DNA from: an uncultured Aquimarina sp.
Lineage (GTDB): Bacteria > Bacteroidota > Bacteroidia > Flavobacteriales > Flavobacteriaceae
Direction: 5' to 3'
NCBI RefSeq assembly: GCF_947492965.1
Contig: NZ_CANLOZ010000003.1
Location: forward strand, 372,001-436,000
Length of the DNA: 64,000 bases
Shown here in pieces: positions 10,301 through 18,048 of this stretch. A program made the translations under genes and the position numbers. Below the pieces are notes generated by a model, which did no database searches, was not told where the DNA came from, and saw only the letters and a list, made by a program, of their open reading frames with translations. The first letter of the stretch is position 1. Each line of letters starts with the position of its first letter.

Positions 10301-10672
10301 CCACCCATCAGCATTGATATCTACAATACTAACACCAGTTATCCAAGAAGAGGTAGAAAAATTAGATACTTCTGAAATATCTTGGAATTTCATATTTCCA
10401 AGATTAAGATAAATTTTACTAGACACTTGATTTCCTGTAAAAATGATATCAGGTAATCCATCATTATTAAAGTCTCCAATACCTACACCACCACCATTAT
10501 AGCAATACTGAAAATCTATGGCGTTAATCTTATCATCTTCGGTGATTGTATTTTGAAACTGGATGCTTGTTTTTGATGCATGTAGTTGCGTAAATAAATA
10601 ATCCTGATTGGTTTTATTTTTACAACTAAAAAACAAAACAATAATGCAGATATGTATGAGGATGTTTTTCAA
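7313..10672 (-). CDS. VCBS/FG-GAP repeat lipoprotein with ASPIC/UnbV-like domain (CRTAC1-like)
   Basis: Lipobox-like start MKNILIHICIIVLFFSCKN; many DFNNDGLPDI / DINADGWDDIY repeats; GIGSKIILW...VEPILHFGIS..IDSIQVIWPDQ ASPIC-like segment. Confidence 0.85.
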   Translation of the reverse strand: MKNILIHICIIVLFFSCKNKTNQDYLFTQLHASKTSIQFQNTITEDDKINAIDFQYCYNGGGVGIGDFNNDGLPDIIFTGNQVSSKIYLNLGNMKFQDISEVSNFSTSSWITGVSIVDINADGWDDIYLNVGGSDCNNNCNNLLYINKGINQKGIPSFEEQAKIFGLDDGNYSQQTIFFDYDHDGDLDAYIVHNGNTKRDRNTPIPKKYLPDHLSDYLLENTTDPNTNQIYFHNISDSLGITHKGFGLGVAINDFNNDHWPDIYVSNDFITNDLLYLNKGVNEQGIHLGFHEINQQVLSKQTYNAMGVDVGDINNDALPDILVLDMLPNDYERQKKMLAANNYDKYLLSQRNGYTPQYVHNTLQLHNGTVSNKILPTSEIGFASGIASTDWSWAPLIADYNNDGDKDIYITNGYVKDITDLDFINYSENNNIFGTPNARKEKFKTLVDQLPGIHLSNVFYQNNGSTKFTDVSSQWTKSIKTYSNGSAYADLDLDGDLDLIVNNINSPASILENHASEKNKKFLRIQLKGSSKNKHGIGSKIILWEKGQEQTQYQSVVKGYLSSVEPILHFGISSEKIDSIQVIWPDQSSQTIKDTGTNQTLSIDYKKSSYKQPIKEEFLSFEKDFNIFPYLHEENYLNDYLQQSLLSHQFNSFGPCLSSANIDTQKGDEIFIGGSKGKPGVLFKENQNGIYQPIQQFETDYEDTASIFIDIDQDGDNDLYIGSGGSDAGNSTKLLKDRIYLNNGSGSFSEKQYNVLSEIQTNTSCIASNNVTNGLQHIFIGGGVQPGKYPLSTPSFLVTNKNGTLTKSHSTFSNTGIVTDAIWADINNNKNKELIVVGQWMPIMMYHIQDEKVEEIPVQWENKDGEVIELSGWWNAIALEDFDNDGDLDILAGNQGMNGFIQPTFDRPLYVYKKDFDQNGSIDPLLAQYFETTEGISLKPVHTRDDIMKQIVSLKKKYPTYHDFAKTSFQELLSIENLEEETFRANIFQSIYAENIGNNTFRISYLPNVCQQSPINDFLVDDFDKDGYKDVLIVGNNYSAEANYGRHDAIIGIYLKGTNNGFVPIHNTESGFVVAKQSNHIISVQNKNEEKLIIATQNNDSVVVHRLNNKQSKDELSGN

Positions 10673-10778
10673 GGAATGTTTCTGAATTTTTAAAAACCAA
10701 GCAAACTTGTGGTAAAGGTTTGCTTGGTTAACTAAAACAATTAAATATTACAATCAAACTGTGGTTTACGTATTACGT

Positions 10779-12368
10779 TTAGTATCCATCGTTTTGGTTC
10801 AAATTAGGATTAGCTTGTATTTCGGATAGTGGGATCCATAAAAGCTCATCCTGTCCTGTTGTAAATACGGCAGCAGGTCCAGCTAATGATTTTGGATGAC
10901 GTCCTCCGGCAACTGTAGAACCTGGTCCTAAAATATCATCAGCCAATTCCCAACGGACTAAATCAAAAAATCGATGTCCTTCTCCAGTTAATTCCATGAT
11001 ACGTTCATCAATAATGGCTTGTTCTACTTCTTCTTTAGTTAGGGTATTAGGTAATAAAGAGATTTGTGCACGTTCTCTAACTTGATTAATAAAGGGAATA
11101 GCATCTGGTGTAGCCCCATTTTCATTTAGCGCTTCAGCGAGCATTAATAGCACATCGGCATAGCGTATAATTCTCCAATTGGTCCCCAAAGTATGTCCAA
11201 AGCCAGGAATTTCTGCACTAGACAAGCCTTCATCTAAACCTGCATATTTTCTGGAGAATAATGCAGGAACTCCTAGATTTTGTGCTACTTCTATACTTGG
11301 AGCAAAGTCCTCTGTAAAAGGGGCTCCACCATATCCAGTGGCTCCGGGATAGTCAAAGGCAATTGTTCTATTTCGTCTTATCACATCTCCATTGTCTTCG
11401 AAAACTTGAAGTATATGTGGATTGATTACATGTCCCTGATCCAAACTTACGTGTGGAGGAGAATAGTCAATATGCCAGTTAGACTGAGATCCAGTAAGTG
11501 GCGCGTCTGCTCCCCATACAAAATTGTCTTGCGCCACATACTGAAGCTCATATACTGATTCTGAATTGTTTTCTAACGTTGGGTTTGATGAAAAGTTATC
11601 CCCATAATTATCAGATGGAAGTAGAGAGTATCCTAAAGTGGTTACTTCTGTGAAATCTGCAATAGCATTTGTCCAATTTTCTAAATATAAATAGGTTTTA
11701 CCACGCAAAGCCAGTGCTGATCCTCTAGTAGGTCGTCCTATGTCGTTTTCTCCCCAGGACTGAGGTAGTCTATTAATAGCTTCGGTCAGGTCTGCAATGA
11801 TTGCATCATTGAACATAGCAGGTGTAGCATTCGATGGGAAGAATTCTTCTGGATTTTGAGGATCTGGTGTTTTCATAACCAGTGGTGCGGTTCCAAATAG
11901 GTTTAGTAAATACCAATTACAAAATGCTCTTTGAAAATGTGCTTGTCCTAATATTTCATTTTGTACATCACCCGACAACACGTTATTACTGGCATCTTCT
12001 TCAATAATTTTATTCGCTCTTGCAATAGATTGATATAACTGTGGATATAAATCCACTGCCCATCTCGAGATACCCGGTTGTCCTTCTAAAGTAGACATAG
12101 TGGTATTTTGTTGAAACGGAATAACATTATAAGCATCTGATCTAAGCATAGCACCTGTATGAATTACACGGCCCCAGAATAAAACTGCAGTAATAGGGTG
12201 GTACATTCCGTTAACAGCTAACCTAAAATCATTTTCCGTTTGGAAAAACTCTGGTTCTGCTACGTTATTTGGATTCGAAATATTAAGATCTTCTTCATCA
12301 CAACTATAATAGAATGCGACAAAAAGTAACAACATTATAAGAGGTAGTATTTTTTTAATCGTTTTCAT
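10779..12368 (-). CDS. SusD/RagB family nutrient-binding outer membrane lipoprotein
   Basis: Lipoprotein signal ending FVAFYYSCDE; SusD features ARANKIIEED, QAHFQRAFCNWYLLNLFG, RGSALALRGKTYLYLENW, IIRYADVLLMLAEALNE. Confidence 0.93.
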   Translation of the reverse strand: MKTIKKILPLIMLLLFVAFYYSCDEEDLNISNPNNVAEPEFFQTENDFRLAVNGMYHPITAVLFWGRVIHTGAMLRSDAYNVIPFQQNTTMSTLEGQPGISRWAVDLYPQLYQSIARANKIIEEDASNNVLSGDVQNEILGQAHFQRAFCNWYLLNLFGTAPLVMKTPDPQNPEEFFPSNATPAMFNDAIIADLTEAINRLPQSWGENDIGRPTRGSALALRGKTYLYLENWTNAIADFTEVTTLGYSLLPSDNYGDNFSSNPTLENNSESVYELQYVAQDNFVWGADAPLTGSQSNWHIDYSPPHVSLDQGHVINPHILQVFEDNGDVIRRNRTIAFDYPGATGYGGAPFTEDFAPSIEVAQNLGVPALFSRKYAGLDEGLSSAEIPGFGHTLGTNWRIIRYADVLLMLAEALNENGATPDAIPFINQVRERAQISLLPNTLTKEEVEQAIIDERIMELTGEGHRFFDLVRWELADDILGPGSTVAGGRHPKSLAGPAAVFTTGQDELLWIPLSEIQANPNLNQNDGY

Positions 12369-12386
12369 TAGTATATTTTTTATTTT

Positions 12387-15300
12387 TTAAAAAGACATTT
12401 GTAAACCAAAAGTAAAAGTACGTGGTCTAGGCTGTGCTCTTACGTCTAATCCTCTGTCAAAAACAGAGTCAGCACTGGTTAAAGGTGTAAAACCAAAGAA
12501 TCCTCTATTGGTTCCTAATCCGCTATTATTGGATCCAATTTCGGGGTCATAACCTGAGTAATCGGTAATAGTAAATAAGTTTTGAACATTTACGAATGCT
12601 CTGGCATTAGAAACCCATTTCTTTCCAACAAGATCGGTTAAGTTATACCCTATTTCTAAGGTTTTAAGACGGAAAAAAGAACCGTCCTCAACAAAGAAAT
12701 CTGAAGGAAGCTGATTCCCTGCAGTATCCTGGGTGGTTACTCTAGGGAGATTGGTATTAGGATTTTCTGGAGTATAAGCATCCCTTACAATTCCTAGTTT
12801 ATTGTCATCTAGGAAGAAGTATCCAAAGAATTTGGTAACATTATAAATTTCATTTCCCTGAACACCATTAAAGAAAGCGCCAAGATCCCAATTTTTATAA
12901 TTTACAGAAAGATTAATACCATATGCAAAGTCTGGAGTTGGATCTCCTAAATATGTTTGATCTTCATCGTTTATAATTCCATCGTTGTTAATATCAACTC
13001 TTCTAAAATCTCCAGGTTGTAATAAAGCTCTACGATCTGGATCGTTTGCTAAAAAAGGATCATTGTCGATTTCTGCTTGGTTATTATAGATTCCATCTGT
13101 TCTGAACCCAAAGAAAAACCCAAGTGGTTGTCCAACTTCAAAACGGTTTGCTCTTAATCCTTCTTCATTATAGGATGGTCCAACAATAGGATTTGGAGAA
13201 TCAGTTAGTTCATTGTCAATAGCAGAAATATTAAAGCCTACATTAAAAGTTAAATCACCACCAGTATCGTAATTATACGCAGCTTCAAATTCGAAACCTT
13301 TATTATTAATAGAAGATGCGTTCTGGAATACAGGATTCACGGATCCGTTGGAATCGGGAATAGCAACTGCTTGTATAACATCTTCATTATCTCTATTAAA
13401 GTAATCTAAACTTAATTTTAAAGCATTGTTTAATAATGAGGTATCAATACCGAAATTAATGGTTGTTGAAGTTTCAAAACTTAGTGTAGGATCTACCAAG
13501 CTAGTAATAGCAAATCCAGGAATTTGTCCTGCTGCACCACCAACAGTAATCGGAGAGTTGGGTTCTACTACTGATTGATTAGAAAAAGGATCAACATTTT
13601 GAGACCCTAATTCTCCATATCCAGCTCTTACTTTTAAATAATTAAAAAGTCCTTCTTGGTTAAAGAAATTTTCATCACTTACGACCCATCCTGCAGAGAA
13701 GGAAGGGAATGTTCCTGTATTAAAACCATCCGCAAATAAAGAAGTTTCATCACGTCTTACGATAGCCGTAAGTAAATACTTTTGTTTGTAATTGTAGTTA
13801 ACACGTCCAAAAACGGAGAATAATTTATTATCAAAACGCCCACCACCTGAATTTATAATATTATCCGTAAACTGTGCGATATTGGTTATATTGTTACTTG
13901 GTAGTCCTTCCGCATAAATAGCTAGTGTGTTTGTTGTAATATCCTGACGGGCACCTCCAGCAAGAAGATCAAAGTTATGATCACCAATGCTCTTTTTATA
14001 ATTAAGTGTTGGTTCTACGTTGGTAGCATATCGTTCTCCCCGTACTTCGGTAAGGTCATTTAGTGGATTGGCATTTACTTCACTATCTATATTACTCTGA
14101 AAAAAAGTAGGTTGGAATGTGTTTCTATAAAAACTTGTATACTCAGTACCGAAATTAAGTTTAGCGGTAAGTCCTTCTATTATTTCATAGGAAATATTTA
14201 TGTTGCCTAAGAAATTGCGTTCGATATTTTGATCGTCAACTAATTGTGCATTAGCAAATTTATTAGTTCCTCCAATTCCAAATACGGGATCACTAATCGC
14301 TTCAAAACCTCCATCATTTTCTGGGGCAAAAGGACGAATTATAGGAACTGTTCCTCCTTGATTTCCGAAGGCATTATTTCGCGTAAATCGGTTTTCAGAA
14401 AAACCAAATGATTCTTGGATTTTTAGTTGACCCAATTTGAATTCACTATTTAAGCGAGCGTTCTTTCGATTAAACTCCTCACTTATAAGAAGTCCTTCTT
14501 CATCATAATAATTGGCACTAAAAAAGTATTTAGAATTCTCACCACCTCCAGAGATATTGAAACCAAAATCTTGAATGGTTCCCATATTGATGGTTAGATC
14601 TTGAAAATCTGTATTGATACCTGGATCCGCGATGTCACCTGGTTGGCCATCATTAATTCTTCGTTGATTTAGAAAAGCAATATATTCTGGGCCATTTAGT
14701 AGATCCAATTTTTTGGATTGCGTATTAACACCACTTCTTACATCTATGTTTACTGTTGGACTGGCATTTTTTTTCCCTCTATTGGTAGTTACGATAATAA
14801 CTCCATTAGCAGCTCTGGATCCATAGATTGCTGCAGAAGTTGCGTCTTTTAATACTTGAAGATTGACAATATCTTTAGAATTTAGATAGTTGATATTGTC
14901 TGTAATAGTACCATCAACAACATAGAGCGGAAAAGAATTGGTTAAAGAGCTTACACCTCTAACAAATACATTGGCTGGACTACCAGGAGCACCACCGGCA
15001 GTTTCAACCTGCACTCCCGCAAGTTTTCCCTGCAAAGCTGCAGTTGGGTTGGCAGTTACTACTTGGTTGATGTCTTCGGATTTAATCTGAGATATTGCTC
15101 CCGTAACATCTCTTTTGGATTGTGATCCGTATCCAACAATAACTACCTCATCCAATGCTGCAGCATCTTCTTGTAATAGAGCATCTATTGTGGTTTGACC
15201 ATTTACAGGAATTTCCTGAGCGATAAAACCAACATAGCTGAAGATAAGTATAGCATCAGGAGCTACATTGTCTAAAGTGTATTTTCCGTCAAAATCTGAA

Positions 15301-15458
15301 GTTGTTCCATTGGTGGTTCCTTTTACCAAGATATTTGCTCCCGGCAAAGGACCGTTAGGTTCTGTTACTGTTCCAGAAACAGTTTGTTGCGCATATATTA
15401 AGGTAGTACTTAATCCAAGCAGCAACATCATTATACGATTACATATTTTTTGCCTCAT
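12387..15458 (-). CDS. SusC/RagA family TonB-linked outer membrane protein
   Basis: Carboxypeptidase-like N-domain (VSGTVTEPNGPLPGANILVKGTTNGTTSDFDGKYTL), plug domain (DEVVIVGYGSQSKRDVTGAISQI), C-terminal beta strand FTFGLQMSF. ORF extends to 15500, but MRQKICNRIMMLLLGLSTTLIYAQ at 15458 is the better signal-peptide start. Confidence 0.93.
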   Translation of the reverse strand: MRQKICNRIMMLLLGLSTTLIYAQQTVSGTVTEPNGPLPGANILVKGTTNGTTSDFDGKYTLDNVAPDAILIFSYVGFIAQEIPVNGQTTIDALLQEDAAALDEVVIVGYGSQSKRDVTGAISQIKSEDINQVVTANPTAALQGKLAGVQVETAGGAPGSPANVFVRGVSSLTNSFPLYVVDGTITDNINYLNSKDIVNLQVLKDATSAAIYGSRAANGVIIVTTNRGKKNASPTVNIDVRSGVNTQSKKLDLLNGPEYIAFLNQRRINDGQPGDIADPGINTDFQDLTINMGTIQDFGFNISGGGENSKYFFSANYYDEEGLLISEEFNRKNARLNSEFKLGQLKIQESFGFSENRFTRNNAFGNQGGTVPIIRPFAPENDGGFEAISDPVFGIGGTNKFANAQLVDDQNIERNFLGNINISYEIIEGLTAKLNFGTEYTSFYRNTFQPTFFQSNIDSEVNANPLNDLTEVRGERYATNVEPTLNYKKSIGDHNFDLLAGGARQDITTNTLAIYAEGLPSNNITNIAQFTDNIINSGGGRFDNKLFSVFGRVNYNYKQKYLLTAIVRRDETSLFADGFNTGTFPSFSAGWVVSDENFFNQEGLFNYLKVRAGYGELGSQNVDPFSNQSVVEPNSPITVGGAAGQIPGFAITSLVDPTLSFETSTTINFGIDTSLLNNALKLSLDYFNRDNEDVIQAVAIPDSNGSVNPVFQNASSINNKGFEFEAAYNYDTGGDLTFNVGFNISAIDNELTDSPNPIVGPSYNEEGLRANRFEVGQPLGFFFGFRTDGIYNNQAEIDNDPFLANDPDRRALLQPGDFRRVDINNDGIINDEDQTYLGDPTPDFAYGINLSVNYKNWDLGAFFNGVQGNEIYNVTKFFGYFFLDDNKLGIVRDAYTPENPNTNLPRVTTQDTAGNQLPSDFFVEDGSFFRLKTLEIGYNLTDLVGKKWVSNARAFVNVQNLFTITDYSGYDPEIGSNNSGLGTNRGFFGFTPLTSADSVFDRGLDVRAQPRPRTFTFGLQMSF

Positions 15459-15547
15459 ATGATTTGTGTGTTTGTTAATGATTTTCTGTCTTTTCGACAA
15501 AATTTGAGTAAAGAATAAATTATGCTATGATACTCTATGCTACTATA

Positions 15548-15576
15548 CAAAAGTAGAATATTTATTTTTATATCAA
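15548..15576 (-). promoter_or_regulatory. Predicted Bacteroidota-type promoter for the susC-susD operon
   Basis: On the minus strand: TTTTG (TTG at 15576-15574), N18, TACTTTTG (15555-15548), matching TTG-N17..23-TAnnTTTG. Confidence 0.55.
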
Positions 15577-15745
15577 AATTTTATTGCATTATATTTTGAA
15601 TTATTCGTAATTAAACGTGTAAAAAATTAGATATATGAAATAGTTTCAGTTGATGTTTAATAAGACATGCTAAATTTAAAAGAGAGGTGTATTCCCTTTG
15701 TAGTATAGTTCGAAAAGGAAGGTAAAACCAAAATAGATTATGGAT

Positions 15746-16762
15746 CTATAAAGAGTTTCTTTGTCTTAAATAGGTAGGTGTAATTTCTTTGATAGGATTG
15801 CCTTCTTTTACAAAATGAGCAGCTTTTTTTGCCATTAGCGTAAAATCGGTGGAGATCGTAGTGATACCTCCAAAGGCAATTTCTTTCACAATATTATCAT
15901 CATGAGCCAGAATACCAATATCTGCTCCAATTCGATACTCCATTTTTCGAGCATCTTTTAAAACCTTCCAGAGTTGAGTATCACTGATAGAAAAGTAGGC
16001 AGTACTTTTCTTAAGTGTATTCGGTTCATAACTATCTAATACAATTCCATTGATTTGATAATTATCAACATATCTATTAAAAGCTGCTAAAATCTCTGGA
16101 GGGAAGTCAGAATTTTTTTTGAAGAATAACACAAATCTGTCATACTTTTTTATCTGTGGAGTAAGTTCTTCTAATTTTTGATAGGTAATATCTTCAAATT
16201 CCTGTGAAACATAAGAATAATCTTTAGGCATTTTTAGGTAACGATCCACAATTAATAATCGATCTGATGGAATCTGCTTTAGCATGGCAGGAACTTCTTC
16301 TTCTTGTATCGGGGCGATTACATACATTCCGTATTTACGAGATATATTGTCTAAGATTGTTTTAAATAAACTAAGATTATTATGATGAAAGAAGACATCA
16401 ATATGGTATTTTTTACCAAGTTCTTTTCTAAAGGTATTGTAAAAATCTTCTTGAAAACTATGAAATGCAAATAAAATCAATGCTACTTTTAAGGTAACAT
16501 TCGTTTCTTCACTAATAATATAATAACCTTTTAGATTTTTGGATTCTACAAGCCCTCTTTCCTTTAGCTCAGTATATGCTTTTACAAAAGTTTTTCGTGC
16601 ATATCCGACTTCTGCAACCATTTCATTAATAGAAGGAAGTTTATCTCCTACTTTCAATACCCCAGCATCAATTGCATCTATAATACCGTTCACAATTTGC
16701 TCGTGTTTTGATAAGCTATTGATATCTTGTAGATCGTATATTTTTTGAAGTAATGGAGACAT
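15746..16762 (-). CDS. GntR-family regulator with LacI/periplasmic-binding-like sensor domain
   Basis: N-terminal wHTH: SKHEQIVNGIIDAIDAGVLKVGDKLPSINEMVAEVGYARKTFVKAYTELKERGLVES; C-terminal ligand-binding-like region (ISDTQLWKVLKDARKMEYRIGADIGILAHDDNIVKEI..GGITTISTDF). Confidence 0.88.
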   Translation of the reverse strand: MSPLLQKIYDLQDINSLSKHEQIVNGIIDAIDAGVLKVGDKLPSINEMVAEVGYARKTFVKAYTELKERGLVESKNLKGYYIISEETNVTLKVALILFAFHSFQEDFYNTFRKELGKKYHIDVFFHHNNLSLFKTILDNISRKYGMYVIAPIQEEEVPAMLKQIPSDRLLIVDRYLKMPKDYSYVSQEFEDITYQKLEELTPQIKKYDRFVLFFKKNSDFPPEILAAFNRYVDNYQINGIVLDSYEPNTLKKSTAYFSISDTQLWKVLKDARKMEYRIGADIGILAHDDNIVKEIAFGGITTISTDFTLMAKKAAHFVKEGNPIKEITPTYLRQRNSL

Positions 16763-16928
16763 AATTATAGTAAGCTTCTGATACGTATAAAATTAAACTT
16801 AATTCATAGATTCCAAAAATTTTACTTGTTGGATTAGTTTTTGTTATAGGTATCTAAGCTTCATTACTTCTCACTTACAAGAAGAATTGATTATTGAAGT
16901 TTATGTATCTAGAAAGTAAAAACTACTA

Positions 16929-17384
16929 TTATAAAATTTTAGCAACCTCTTGATTTACAAACTCAAGAAATCTTTCGTCTTTTTCTGTAAACGGATCTGG
17001 AGTTTCCGAATCGATATCTATTTGACCAATATTTTCACCATCCTTAAACAAGGGAATTACGATTTCGGATTTTACTGTAAAGCTACATGCAATATAATTA
17101 TCTTGAGCTTGAACATCGGGAACAACAAAATTCTCATTCGATACTGCTACTTGTCCACAGATTCCTTTTCCAAAAGGTATTATTTCATGATCTGTTGGCT
17201 CACCAACATAGGTACGAAGCTTTAATTCCTCCTTATCACCATTTCTAAAATAGAAACCAACCCAATCATAATAATCAATATGATCATTCAGTAATTTACA
17301 TACTTCATGAAGGCGATCGGTTACATTTTTTTCTGGATTATCAAGTATATTAACAACTTCTGGCTTTAATTTTTCAAATGGCAT
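16929..17384 (-). CDS. GAF domain protein (free-methionine-(R)-sulfoxide reductase-like)
   Basis: YYDWVGFYFRNG, IPFGKGICGQVA, VVPDVQAQDNYIACSFTVKSEIVIPLFKDGENIGQIDIDS typical of fRMsr-like GAF proteins. Confidence 0.75.
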   Translation of the reverse strand: MPFEKLKPEVVNILDNPEKNVTDRLHEVCKLLNDHIDYYDWVGFYFRNGDKEELKLRTYVGEPTDHEIIPFGKGICGQVAVSNENFVVPDVQAQDNYIACSFTVKSEIVIPLFKDGENIGQIDIDSETPDPFTEKDERFLEFVNQEVAKIL

Positions 17385-17524
17385 TCCTTACAATTTTTCC
17401 GGCTAAAATATCTAAAATATTTAAGATTGACAGATTTTTAGAATGGTATTGTTTTGTTAAAAGTTTCTAAGGGAAATGTAAAAAAACAGCAATTCTTTAA
17501 ATATTATGTATTTTTGTTTTATCA

Positions 17525-17941
17525 ATGAAACATATTTTTCAGAAAATATCATCTCTTTTATTAGCATCTTTAGTGCTTATTTCTACGTTTTCTTTTACTG
17601 TAGAGAAACACTATTGCGGTCGTTTCTTAGTGGATGTAGCAGTGTATTCAAAAGCCAAAGATTGTGGTATGGATATGATGGACCATGACGATTCATCAGA
17701 TGACCATGTGAAAAAAAAATCCTGTTGTAAAGACGAAATAGTAGTTTTAGAAGGTCAGGATGAACTCAAAGTATCATTTGATCAATTAGAGTTTTCTGAT
17801 CAATTATTTATAACTTCTTTCTTTTATTCTTTTGCAGATCTTTTCCTTTTGCAAAAGGAAAAAGCATTTATTCCAAAAGAGTATTCTCCTCCCGAAAGGT
17901 ATAAGGACATACAAATCTTATTCGAGACTTTTTTAATTTGA
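17525..17941 (+). CDS. HYC_CC_PP family small protein, first gene of the metal operon
   Basis: HYC (EKHYCG), CC (KKSCCKDE) and PP (YSPPERY) signature residues; N-terminal signal-like segment. Confidence 0.8.
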   Translation: MKHIFQKISSLLLASLVLISTFSFTVEKHYCGRFLVDVAVYSKAKDCGMDMMDHDDSSDDHVKKKSCCKDEIVVLEGQDELKVSFDQLEFSDQLFITSFFYSFADLFLLQKEKAFIPKEYSPPERYKDIQILFETFLI

Positions 17942-18048
17942 TTTAGACTATTGTTGTTTGTTGGACAAAACTAGGTTTTGTTTGATACGAATCTTTGGTT
18001 GTTTTATAGCAAGCAAATAAAACTGATAATAGACTAAATTATATATGT

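Noticed and set aside
17506-17688. 60-aa plus ORF overlapping the HYC_CC_PP gene
   Set aside because: Alternative frame of a well-supported gene, begins within its promoter/leader, no conserved features.
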